Under the pieces are notes generated by a model that was given only the letters and a program-made list of their open reading frames with translations, was not told the DNA's origin and did no database searches. Position numbers and translations under genes: made by a program. 46,532 bases of DNA, from contig PKRH01000008.1 of the NCBI GenBank assembly GCA_017577565.1, positions 1 through 46,532 of the forward strand, in the 5' to 3' direction. Source of the stretch: Thermoanaerobacterales bacterium. Lineage in GTDB: Bacteria > Actinomycetota > Acidimicrobiia > Acidimicrobiales > JACDCH01. Of the stretch, positions 25,117 to 32,587 are shown in pieces. The number at the start of each line of letters is the position of its first letter. Positions within the stretch are counted from its first letter, which is position 1.

Positions 25117-26292
25117 TCAGCGCTTCGCCATCGGCATGCCGAGGCCGAAGCCGGCGATCAGGTCGCGCTGCAGCTCGTTGGTGCCGCCGCCGAAGGTGAG
25201 GATGAGCAGGCTGCGGTAGAGCTGCTCGAGGCGGCCGGCGAGCAGCGCCCCCGGCGTGTCCTCGACGAGGTAGGACCGCTCGCCCAGCACCTCCATGAGC
25301 AGCCGGAAGGTCTCGAGGTAGTGCTCGGTGCCGAAGACCTTGATCGTGCTGGCGTCGGCCACCTCCAGGCGGTCCCTCGTGGCGTCCCAGGCCACCTTCC
25401 AGTTGGCGAGGCGCAGGAACTCGAAGCCGGCGTAGGCCTTGGCCAGGTTGACGCGCACCCACTCCTGGTCGGCGACCAGCCGGCCGTCGGGCAGCCGGGT
25501 CGTGCGGGCCCACTCGATGGTGTCGTGCAGCAGCTCCTCGGCCATGCCCGGGCTGCACAGCGTGACCCGCTCGTGGTTGAGCTGGTTGACGATGAGGTTC
25601 CAGCCCTCGTTCTCGCCGCCGACCCGGTTCTCGACCGGGACGCGCACGCCGTCCCAGTGCACGGCGCAGATGTCGTGGGACGAGAGCAGGCGCAGCGGCG
25701 TGCGCTCGATGCCGGGGCTGTCCATCGGGACGATGAAGATCGAGATGCCCCGGTGGCGGCTGTCCTCGTCGCCGGTGCGGGCCGCCAGCCAGCAGTAGTC
25801 GGCGTCGCTGGCCAGGCTGGTCCACATCTTCTGGCCGGTGACGACGTAGTGGTCGCCGTCGCGCACCGCCCGGGTGCGCAGCGAGGCCAGGTCGGTGCCG
25901 GCGTTCGGCTCGCTGTAGCCGATGCAGAAGTGGATCTCGCCCCGGAGGATCGGCGGGAGGAAGCGGCGCTTCTGCTCCTCGGTGCCGAACTGCATGATCG
26001 TCGGCGCCACCGTGTTGATGGTCAGCATGGGCACGGGGGCGCCGGCCCGCATCGACTCGTCGAAGAAGATGAACTGCTCGACCGGCCCGCGGCCCTGGCC
26101 GCCGTACTCGACGGGCCAGCCGATGCCGAGCCAGCCGTCCTCGCCCATCTGCCGGACGATGCGGCGGACCACCGGGCCGACGCCGTTGGCGCGGCGCAGC
26201 TCGCGGCGGGTCTCCTCGTCGAGCAGCTCGTCGTAGTAGGCGCGCAGCTCGGCGCGCAGCTGCTCCTCCGCCTCCGTGTAGGCCAGGTGCAA
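25117..26292 (-). CDS. acyl-CoA dehydrogenase subunit (likely heteromeric partner)
   Basis: This 391-residue acyl-CoA dehydrogenase has a good flavin/substrate signature (GYSEPNAGTDLASLRTRAVRDGDHYVVTGQKMWTS, about 124-157) and a C-terminal FGGGTNELQRDLIAGFGLGMP. The position that carries catalytic Glu in many family members is Gly (FGGGTNE). If the enzyme is active, its base must sit elsewhere, as in the isovaleryl/long-chain type, or in the partner subunit. The start is TTG: an AGGAGG site lies about 8 bases before it and the frame lacks a better ATG. It is the first gene of a two-gene leftward unit opposite a Baeyer-Villiger monooxygenase, with a KstR-like site 44 bases upstream. Confidence 0.88.
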   Translation of the reverse strand: MHLAYTEAEEQLRAELRAYYDELLDEETRRELRRANGVGPVVRRIVRQMGEDGWLGIGWPVEYGGQGRGPVEQFIFFDESMRAGAPVPMLTINTVAPTIMQFGTEEQKRRFLPPILRGEIHFCIGYSEPNAGTDLASLRTRAVRDGDHYVVTGQKMWTSLASDADYCWLAARTGDEDSRHRGISIFIVPMDSPGIERTPLRLLSSHDICAVHWDGVRVPVENRVGGENEGWNLIVNQLNHERVTLCSPGMAEELLHDTIEWARTTRLPDGRLVADQEWVRVNLAKAYAGFEFLRLANWKVAWDATRDRLEVADASTIKVFGTEHYLETFRLLMEVLGERSYLVEDTPGALLAGRLEQLYRSLLILTFGGGTNELQRDLIAGFGLGMPMAKR

Positions 26293-26335
26293 CGTCCCCC
26301 TCCTGGTGGTCGGAGCGCCAGTATGGCCCGCGACG

Positions 26336-26347
26336 AGAACGTGTTCT
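26336..26347. promoter_or_regulatory. KstR-like operator
   Basis: AGAAC-GT-GTTCT is a perfect inverted repeat. Read leftward with flanks it is CTAGAACACGTTCTC, matching the mycobacterial KstR consensus TNNAACNNGTTNNA at all defined bases except the last. It lies between the divergent acyl-CoA dehydrogenase pair and the monooxygenase gene. A related TetR-type regulator is assumed but not encoded next to it. Confidence 0.6.
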
Positions 26348-26361
26348 AGTGGCGGAGGACG

Positions 26362-26377
26362 CTGACGGTGACGTCAG
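26362..26377. promoter_or_regulatory. second inverted repeat in the same divergent region
   Basis: CTGACG-GTGA-CGTCAG is a perfect 6-base inverted repeat 14 bases to the right of the KstR-like site and upstream of a possible -10 box TACCGT (26430-26435) for the monooxygenase. It could be a second operator. Confidence 0.35.
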
Positions 26378-26501
26378 TCCCGCCGGCGAGGGGACCTCCG
26401 TCCCTTGGCCGGGTCGGCGTGTGGACCTGTACCGTTCGTCACACCTGCGGCACGGACGCTCTCGGCGAGCGCATCCGTCGGGGAAGGGAGCGCGAGGAAC
26501 G

Positions 26502-28475
26502 ATGGCCGAGCCCACGACGTGGACGGTGAGCCCGTTCATCTCGGAGGTCCAGCCGATCTCCGCCAGCGACGAGGAGATCCGGCGGCACCTGGCCGACGCC
26601 GAGCTGCAGCCGCTGCTGCCGGCGCTGGCCTACGCCACCGGCGACCTCGGCCTGCTGCGCGAGGACCTCCGCCCCGACCCGGTGATGATGGCGATGCCCT
26701 CCGGCACCGGCTTCTCCGACGAGCAGGCCGACGCCATCCGCGAGCTGGCCCTGCGGACGCTGATCCGGTTCCGGGACGAGGGCTGCCGGCCGGCGCCGCC
26801 GCCGTCGGACGAGGACCTGCTGCGGATCCTCGAGCACGCGGTCGGCGGCGACACGACGCTCGGCGGCTCGATGGCCGACTACCTGCCGCTGCTCGAGGAG
26901 GAGCTGGCCCACCGGGGCGAGGACCGCCGGGCCCCCACCTGGCGCAAGGACGAGATCGCGCCCGACCTCGACTTCCGGGTGCTGGTCATCGGCGCCGGCA
27001 TGTCGGGCCTCCTCGCCGGCTACCGGCTCAAGCAGGCCGGCATCGACTTCGTCATCGTCGAGAAGAACGACGACGTCGGCGGCACCTGGTACGAGAACAC
27101 CTATCCCGGGTGCCGGGTCGACAACCCCAACCACAACTACAGCTACTCGTTCGCCCAGCGGCACGACTGGCCGTACCACTACTCCACCCAGCCGGTGCTG
27201 CACCGCTACTTCCGCGAGTGCGCCGACGCCTTCGGCCTCTGGGAGCACATCCGCTTCCGCACCGAGGTCCTGTCCGCCACCTGGCACGAGGACGACCACC
27301 GGTGGTCGGTCGTCGTGCGCGACGCGGAGGGCGCCGAGCACACGCTGGTGGCCGACGCCGTCATCAGCGCGGTCGGCCAGCTCAACCGGCCGCACTACCC
27401 CGAGATCCCCGGCCGCGACACCTTCGCCGGTCCGGCGTTCCACTCCGCCCGCTGGCGCCACGACGTCGACCTGCGGGGCAAGCGGGTGGCGGTCATCGGC
27501 ACCGGCGCCAGCGCCATGCAGTTCGTCCCCGAGATCGCGCCCGTCGTGGGCGAGCTGCTGGTGTTCCAGCGCACGCCGGCCTGGATGGTGCCCACGCCCG
27601 ACTACCACGCCGAGGTGCCGCCCGGCCTGCGCTGGCTCTACGAGCACGTGCCGGCCTACAGCGAGATCCACCGGTTCTGCATCTTCTGGCGGATGGGCGA
27701 CGGCGTCCTCGCCACCGTCCAGGTCGACCCCGACTGGGACGTGCCCGGCTCGGTCAGCGCCGCCAACGCCATGGTCCAGGCGCTGTTCACCGACTACATC
27801 AAGCAGCAGTTCGCCGACCGCCCCGACCTGCTCGAGGTCGTGGTGCCGAACTACCCGCCGGGCGCCAAGCGCATGATCCGCGACAACGGCGTGTGGGCGA
27901 GCGCGCTGAAGCGGGACAACGTGCGCCTGATCACCACCGGCATCCGGGAGATCACCCCGAGCGGCCTCGTCACCGTCGACGGCACGGCCCACGACGTCGA
28001 CGTGATCATCTACGGGACCGGCTTCACCGCCTCGAAGTTCCTCGCCCCGATGAAGGTGACCGGGCGGGACGGCGTCGACCTGCACGAGCACTGGCAGGGC
28101 GAGCCCCGCGCCTACCTCGGCATCACCGTGCCCGGCTTCCCCAACCTGTTCTGCCTCTACGGCCCGAACACCAACATCGTCATCAACGGCAGCATCATCT
28201 ACTTCTCCGAGTGCGGGGTGCGGTACATCATGGGCCTCCTCGAGATGGCCCTCCGCCGGGGGAAGCGGGCCGTCGACGTCCGCCGGGAGGTGCACGACCG
28301 GTTCAACGAGGAGGTCGACCGGGCCAACGAGCTCATGGCCTGGGGCGCCTCCGACGTGAACAGCTGGTACAAGAACGCGAGCGGTCGGGTCAGCCAGAAC
28401 TGGCCGTTCACGCTGCTCGAGTACTGGCAGCGCACGCTGCGGCCGGACCCCGACGAGTACGTCCTGACGGGCTGA
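26502..28475 (+). CDS. Baeyer-Villiger monooxygenase (FAD/NADPH), with N-terminal extension
   Basis: This 657-residue flavoprotein monooxygenase has a FAD-binding GAGMSGLLAGYRLKQAG at about 164-180. The Baeyer-Villiger fingerprint FxGxxxHxxxW is complete as FAGPAFHSARW (about 307-317), and NADPH-binding GTGASAMQ lies near 332-339. GTGFTASKF near 507 is the later conserved segment. Residues 1-155 are an acidic helical extension, as in 4-hydroxyacetophenone monooxygenase-type enzymes and unlike the shorter cyclohexanone type. It inserts oxygen next to a ketone to give an ester or lactone using NADPH and O2. The ATG at 26502 is preceded by GAGGAA. The KstR-like site upstream and divergent acyl-CoA dehydrogenases suggest a terpenoid, steroid or fatty ketone substrate, which is inference. 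Confidence 0.92.
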   Translation: MAEPTTWTVSPFISEVQPISASDEEIRRHLADAELQPLLPALAYATGDLGLLREDLRPDPVMMAMPSGTGFSDEQADAIRELALRTLIRFRDEGCRPAPPPSDEDLLRILEHAVGGDTTLGGSMADYLPLLEEELAHRGEDRRAPTWRKDEIAPDLDFRVLVIGAGMSGLLAGYRLKQAGIDFVIVEKNDDVGGTWYENTYPGCRVDNPNHNYSYSFAQRHDWPYHYSTQPVLHRYFRECADAFGLWEHIRFRTEVLSATWHEDDHRWSVVVRDAEGAEHTLVADAVISAVGQLNRPHYPEIPGRDTFAGPAFHSARWRHDVDLRGKRVAVIGTGASAMQFVPEIAPVVGELLVFQRTPAWMVPTPDYHAEVPPGLRWLYEHVPAYSEIHRFCIFWRMGDGVLATVQVDPDWDVPGSVSAANAMVQALFTDYIKQQFADRPDLLEVVVPNYPPGAKRMIRDNGVWASALKRDNVRLITTGIREITPSGLVTVDGTAHDVDVIIYGTGFTASKFLAPMKVTGRDGVDLHEHWQGEPRAYLGITVPGFPNLFCLYGPNTNIVINGSIIYFSECGVRYIMGLLEMALRRGKRAVDVRREVHDRFNEEVDRANELMAWGASDVNSWYKNASGRVSQNWPFTLLEYWQRTLRPDPDEYVLTG

Positions 28476-28500
28476 GGGCCGGCGGCCGCCACCCGGCCGG

Positions 28501-29454
28501 TCAGCCGGTGCGGGGGAACCGCAGGCGGACGGTGAAGGTCCCCTCGGCGCGCACGAGGGCGACGTCGGGGCAGAGCTGCTGGACGATCCACAGCCCACGG
28601 CCGTCGCGGGCGTCCGGGGCGACGGGGGCCAGGCCGACCAGGGCGTCGGCGGGCCCCGGGCCCTGGTCGGCGACGGTGATGACGACGCGGTCGGGCCCGG
28701 CCCAGCCCCGCACGACCACCGGCGGCCGGCCGTGCACCCGGGCGTTCGAGACCGTCTCGCTGACCGCGAGCCCGACCTCGTCCGCGCCCTGGTCCCCGTG
28801 GCCGGCCGCCCCGGCCAGCGCGTGGGCCCGCCGCCGGGCCTCCCGGACGGAGGGGTCCACCAGCTCGAGGTCGGGCGGCCCGGCCTCGAGCGGGTCGGGC
28901 GGCGGCGGGGGGTGCCGGGCGACGAGCTCCTCGGGGCCCGCCGTGCGCCCCGGGGCGACGAGGACGCCACCGGGCAGGGCGAGCCGGTGGTGCAGCTGCT
29001 CGACGTCGGCCAGCACCTCGTCGCTCGCCACCCGGGTGTCGTAGGCGCACAGCAGCGAGACGGGGGCCCGGGCGAACACCCGCTCGACGGCCGCCTCGTA
29101 GCGGCACCACGCGTCCCACGCCGAGCCGACGACCCGGGCCGGGAGCGCGCCGACCATCCGGACCCGGGCGATGCCCCCGGCCAGCCGCCGGTCGACGAGC
29201 GACCGGAACGTGCGCAGCGTGACCGCCGGCCGCGCGTAGGCGTCGGCCGGCGAGAGGTACGCGATCCGGGGGTCGCCGGCCGTGGCGGCCCGGACCCGAT
29301 CGGCGTCGCGCCCGTCGAGGGCGACGACCACCGCCTCGCCCGCCCGGGCGCCCGCGGCGACGAACGGCACGACGACGTCGAGCAGCTCGTCCTGGTCGCC
29401 GTAGAGCGCGGCCTCGTGGACCAGCCCGGCCGGCGCGACCCTGGCGTCGATCAC
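28501..29454 (-). CDS. MEDS sensor domain with anti-sigma-type ATPase domain
   Basis: This 317-residue protein has an N-terminal MEDS (DcmR-type sensory) domain at about 8-165 and a C-terminal histidine-kinase-like ATPase domain of the RsbW/SpoIIAB group at about 205-315. The ATPase boxes are present: N-box VSETVSNARVHG (231-242), G1 DQGPGP (263-268) and GRGLWIVQQL (285-294). There is no phospho-accepting histidine, so it is probably a serine kinase or anti-sigma switch. MEDS domains are known to precede such ATPases in actinobacteria. The GTG at 29454 is preferred: GAGGTG lies about 6 bases upstream and the longer frame is low-complexity. It is a plausible partner for the STAS protein and SpoIIE phosphatase 6 kb away. 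Confidence 0.82.
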   Translation of the reverse strand: MIDARVAPAGLVHEAALYGDQDELLDVVVPFVAAGARAGEAVVVALDGRDADRVRAATAGDPRIAYLSPADAYARPAVTLRTFRSLVDRRLAGGIARVRMVGALPARVVGSAWDAWCRYEAAVERVFARAPVSLLCAYDTRVASDEVLADVEQLHHRLALPGGVLVAPGRTAGPEELVARHPPPPPDPLEAGPPDLELVDPSVREARRRAHALAGAAGHGDQGADEVGLAVSETVSNARVHGRPPVVVRGWAGPDRVVITVADQGPGPADALVGLAPVAPDARDGRGLWIVQQLCPDVALVRAEGTFTVRLRFPRTG

Positions 29455-29592
29455 GGGAGCACCTCGCGGGCGTCGCAGGTCGGACCGTCGCGCCTCCCGT
29501 CCCGGTTGTCCCGCTGCAGCTCGATCACGCGGTCCCTCCACCACAGAGTGTGGCATGCGGGCCCGTGCCGCGGTGAACGCCGCCGGCGCGGG
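29455..29592. promoter_or_regulatory. upstream region of the MEDS-ATPase gene with 13-base palindrome
   Basis: No gene is seen here. CCACA-GAG-TGTGG (29541-29553) is a perfect inverted repeat about 90 bases upstream of the MEDS-ATPase start. It is a candidate operator or the base of a small hairpin at the end of the preceding leftward gene. No T run follows. Confidence 0.35.
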
Positions 29593-30057
29593 TCACCCCA
29601 GCGGCTGCGCGGCGGGCGCGCCGTGCTCCGCCCCGCTCGTGCCGGCCGGGCCGGGCGTCCACCACGGCAGCGGCGCCAGGTCGGGCGGCACCCACCGCCG
29701 GCGGGCCGCCACCGAGAAGAGCCGCTCCCGGCTCCAGTGGGACAGCGGCGCGGCCCGGGAGCACGCGGGGTGGGCGACCAGCTCGTCGAGCGACCGGTCC
29801 ACCAGCGCGTGGACCGCACCCACGTAGTAGGCGGTCACGGTCTCGTGGTAGCCGCCGGTGTCGGTGTTGGCCGTGCCGGTCGCCTCGTTGTAGGCGCGGA
29901 TGGCCCGGCGCAGGTGGTCGAGCGCCGCGGCGGGGTCGGCCAGGCGGCGCAGCACCTGCCGGCACACGACGAGGTGGGCCTCGTGGGTCCAGCGCGCCCG
30001 GGGCAGGGTGCGACGCTCGAACTCGTCCAGCAGCCGTCGTGCCTCTCGCTCGTCCAT
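29593..30057 (-). CDS. small helical protein of unknown function
   Basis: This soluble protein of about 154 residues contains ARWTHEAHLVVCRQVL, a LRRAIRAYNEATGTANTDTGGYHETVT stretch and FSVAARRRWVPPDLAPLP. I recall similar unnamed bacterial proteins with the WTHxAHL ... YNxAxGxxNTxxxGYHET pattern, but no function is known to me. Conserved His, Glu, Asn and Thr residues could form a metal or ligand site, which is inference. I choose the ATG at 30057, immediately before the acidic DEREARRLLDEF helix. The longer frame would run into the start region of the divergent AsnC gene. The C-terminal 25 residues are Gly/Ala/Pro-rich. Confidence 0.72.
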   Translation of the reverse strand: MDEREARRLLDEFERRTLPRARWTHEAHLVVCRQVLRRLADPAAALDHLRRAIRAYNEATGTANTDTGGYHETVTAYYVGAVHALVDRSLDELVAHPACSRAAPLSHWSRERLFSVAARRRWVPPDLAPLPWWTPGPAGTSGAEHGAPAAQPLG

Positions 30058-30116
30058 GGGCGGCAGCCTGACAGGCGTTCCGCCGGATGGGCACCTGATC
30101 TGCCACACTACCGACC

Positions 30117-30581
30117 GTGGTTGCCGAAGATCGTCCTGCGCTCGATGCCATCGACCGGCGCATCCTCCGGGAGCTGGTGGAGGATGGCCGGATCTCGATC
30201 CGGGAGCTCGCCGAGCGGGTGGCGCTGTCGACCAGCGCCACCTCCGAGCGGGTGCGGCGCCTCGAGCGCCGGGGCGTGGTCACCGGCTACCGGGCGGTCC
30301 TGTCCCCGGCCGCCACCGGCCGGCCGCTCGACGCCGTCATCGGCGTCCGGGCCCACCCGGGCGCCGACCGGCAGGCGCTGGAGCGGTGGTTCGGCCGCCA
30401 GCCCTGCATCGTCGAGGCGGTCCACCTGACCGGCCCCCACGACTACCTGCTGCGGGCGCGCTGCCGCGACACGGCCGAGCTCGACGCCGTGCTCATGGCC
30501 ATGAAGGCCGACGCGGGCGTGGCCGAGACCGAGACCCGGGTCGTCCTGCGCCAGGTCCCCGTGCACCCCGACCTCGTCTGA
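30117..30581 (+). CDS. Lrp/AsnC family transcriptional regulator
   Basis: This 154-residue regulator has an N-terminal winged helix (about 8-58, with ISIRELAERVALSTSATSERVRRLERRGVV). The C-terminal RAM/AsnC ligand-binding domain (about 70-145) includes VEAVHLTGPHDYLLRARCRD. Members form dimers to octamers and sense amino acids or related metabolites. The GTG start is close to the divergent 29593-30057 gene, and 59 bases separate the two starts, so cross-regulation is likely. It converges with the P450 gene across a hairpin terminator. Confidence 0.9.
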   Translation: MVAEDRPALDAIDRRILRELVEDGRISIRELAERVALSTSATSERVRRLERRGVVTGYRAVLSPAATGRPLDAVIGVRAHPGADRQALERWFGRQPCIVEAVHLTGPHDYLLRARCRDTAELDAVLMAMKADAGVAETETRVVLRQVPVHPDLV

Positions 30582-30601
30582 GGCCCGGTGCCAGACCGTG
30601 A

Positions 30602-30620
30602 GCCGGCCCGGGCGGCCGGC
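30602..30620. terminator. bidirectional hairpin between convergent genes
   Basis: GCCGGCC and GGCCGGC arms (7 bases, perfect) enclose a 5-base loop in the 53-base gap between the AsnC and P450 stop codons. No T run is present. Confidence 0.45.
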
Positions 30621-30634
30621 CCGGCACCCGCCCC

Positions 30635-31840
30635 TCAGCGGGCCCGGAAGGTGACGGGCATCGACTTGATGCCGTTCACGAAGTCCGACCGCAGGCGGCG
30701 CACCTCGCCGGCCAGCTGGACGTCGTCGAGCCGCTCGACGAGCTGGCGCATGATCGCCCGGATCTCGGCCCGGGCGAGGCTGGCGCCCAGGCAGTAGTGG
30801 ACCCCGCCGCCGCCGAAGGCCACGTGGTCGTTGGGCGTGCGGCCGACGTCGAACCGGAACGGGTCCTCGAAGACCTCCTCGTCCCGGTTGGCCGACATGT
30901 AGTACATGACGACCTTGTCGCCGGCGGCGATCCGCTGGCCCCGCAGCTCGGTGTCGCGGGTGGCGGTGCGGCGGAAGTTGTGGATGGAGGTGCCCCACCG
31001 CAGCATCTCCTCCACCGCCGTCGGCCACAGGCCGGGGTCCTCGCGCAGCCGCCGGAGCTGGTCGGGGTGCTCGATCAGCGCCAGCATGGCGTGGCTGATC
31101 AGGTTGCGGGTCGTCTCGTTGCCGGCGACCACCAGCGTGACGAAGAAGAGGTTCAGCTCCAGGTCGGTGAGGCGCTCACCGTCGACCTCGGCCTGGACCA
31201 GGGCGGTCATCAGGTCGTCGCGGGGGTTGGCCCGGCGGTCGGCGGCGACCGCGTCGCAGTAGGCGTAGATCTCCGCCGCGGCCGCCTCCCCCTCCTCGGG
31301 GGTGGCCCGCAGGTCCGGGTCGTCGAAGCCGACGAGCGTGTTGGACAGCTCGAACATCCGCGGCCAGTCGGCCTCGGGCAGGCCGATCATCTCGCAGATC
31401 ATCTCCAGGGGCAGCTTGGCCGCCACGTCCTCGACGAACTCGCACTCGCCCCGGTCGACGACCTCGTCGACGATGCGCGCCGCCCGCCGCTCGATCGTCG
31501 CCACCAGGCGGTCGATCATCCGGGGCGTGAACCCCCGGCTGACCAGGCGCCGGTAGCGGTTGTGGCGGGGCGGGTCCATGTTGAGGATCGTCAGCCGCAG
31601 CTGGGCCAGCGCCTCGTCGGTCTGGGTGTCGATGAAGGTGGCCCCCAGCTCGGACGAGAACGTGGCCGGGTCGCGGCTGACGGCCACGACGTCGGCGTGG
31701 CGGGTCACCGCCCAGAACCCCGGGCCGTCGGGCTCGGGGTGCCAGAAGACCGGCGCCTCCCGCCGGAGGAGGGCGAACGCCTCGTGCGGCACGCCGCGCG
31801 CCCAGGTGTCCTCGAGCAGGTCGATCTCGGCCAGGTCCAT
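30635..31840 (-). CDS. cytochrome P450
   Basis: This 401-residue soluble bacterial P450 has the I-helix oxygen-activation motif VVAGNETTRN, the ExxR motif EEMLRW in the K-helix, an FRFDVGRTPNDH meander, and the heme-binding loop FGGGGVHYCLGASLARAEI with the axial Cys. It is full length and should hydroxylate a hydrophobic substrate with electrons from ferredoxin; no ferredoxin gene is nearby. The ATG (31840) shares its A with the TGA of the upstream TetR gene (TGATG) and follows GGGGGGAG, so the pair is one operon with coupled translation. The substrate cannot be deduced; the sequence is of the lipid/steroid/terpenoid-active actinobacterial type. Confidence 0.92.
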   Translation of the reverse strand: MDLAEIDLLEDTWARGVPHEAFALLRREAPVFWHPEPDGPGFWAVTRHADVVAVSRDPATFSSELGATFIDTQTDEALAQLRLTILNMDPPRHNRYRRLVSRGFTPRMIDRLVATIERRAARIVDEVVDRGECEFVEDVAAKLPLEMICEMIGLPEADWPRMFELSNTLVGFDDPDLRATPEEGEAAAAEIYAYCDAVAADRRANPRDDLMTALVQAEVDGERLTDLELNLFFVTLVVAGNETTRNLISHAMLALIEHPDQLRRLREDPGLWPTAVEEMLRWGTSIHNFRRTATRDTELRGQRIAAGDKVVMYYMSANRDEEVFEDPFRFDVGRTPNDHVAFGGGGVHYCLGASLARAEIRAIMRQLVERLDDVQLAGEVRRLRSDFVNGIKSMPVTFRAR

Positions 31841-32496
31841 CAGCTCCCCCCTCGTGCGTGACGGACGGGCGCGCCGCCGGCGGGCACCGGCGGCCGGTCG
31901 CAGGCGCCGACGATGCGCCGCAGCGTGGCCACCGCGGTCGCCTCGTCGACCGCCCCGCGGTCGAGCCGGGCGGCCATCTCCAGGCCGACGAGCGTCGCCA
32001 CGACGACGGTGGCGACCCGCTCCGGCGGCCCCGGCAGGTCGATCAGGCCCTCGGCCGCCCACTCGGCGAGGGCCTCGGCCACCGCCGCGTACTGCGCCCG
32101 GTAGCGGGCGCCGAGCCGGTCCCGGGCGGCCTCGTTGCCCGGCCGGTTGGCCCAGGTCCACAGCTCGTGCTCCAGCCGCACCCAGTCCCGGGCCTCGGGC
32201 GGCGGGTCGACGACGTTGCGCCACAGCGCGGCCAGCCGCTCGTCGATCGTGGCGGCGCCCTCGATCTCGGCCAGGATGCGCTCGACGACGACGTCCTTGG
32301 ACTGGTCGAGCAGGGCGACGACGAGGCCGTCCTTGCTGCCGAACTGCCCGTAGAGCGAGCCCGAGGTGCGCCCCGCCCGCTCGGCGATGGCGTCGACGGA
32401 GGCGCCGTCGATGCCGTGCTCGGCGATCAGCGCGGCGGCCGCGGCCAGCAGGCGGCTGCGGGTCTCGAGGCTGCGCGCCTGGCGCGGCCGGGCCAT
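31840..32496 (-). CDS. TetR family regulator, operon with P450
   Basis: This 218-residue TetR regulator has a DNA-binding domain at about 5-52 with SVDAIAERAGRTSGSLYGQFGSK and a helical ligand domain containing WTWANRPGNEAARDRL. I prefer ATG 32496 over the ATG 12 bases upstream: TATGCT (32509-32504) is exactly 7 bases before it, the spacing seen for other apparently leaderless genes here. An inverted repeat GTAACG-TG-CGCTAC (32520-32533) covers the -35 region and lies between this gene and the acyl-CoA synthetase, so the regulator may control both directions. It overlaps the P450 start by one base. Confidence 0.88.
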   Translation of the reverse strand: MARPRQARSLETRSRLLAAAAALIAEHGIDGASVDAIAERAGRTSGSLYGQFGSKDGLVVALLDQSKDVVVERILAEIEGAATIDERLAALWRNVVDPPPEARDWVRLEHELWTWANRPGNEAARDRLGARYRAQYAAVAEALAEWAAEGLIDLPGPPERVATVVVATLVGLEMAARLDRGAVDEATAVATLRRIVGACDRPPVPAGGAPVRHARGGS

Positions 32497-32503
32497 GGTG
32501 GCG

Positions 32504-32533
32504 AGCATAGACTCGATCCGTAACGTGCGCTAC
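32504..32533. promoter_or_regulatory. TetR/P450 promoter with operator-like repeat
   Basis: Leftward -10 box TATGCT lies at 32509-32504. The imperfect inverted repeat GTAACG-TG-CGCTAC (5 of 6 pairs) at 32520-32533 sits at the -35 position. The rightward acyl-CoA synthetase starts 55 bases beyond it. Confidence 0.45.
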
Positions 32534-32587
32534 AAACTGGGTCCGGCGGCGGGGCCCACCGGCCCGCACGTCACGAGGGGGGATCCG

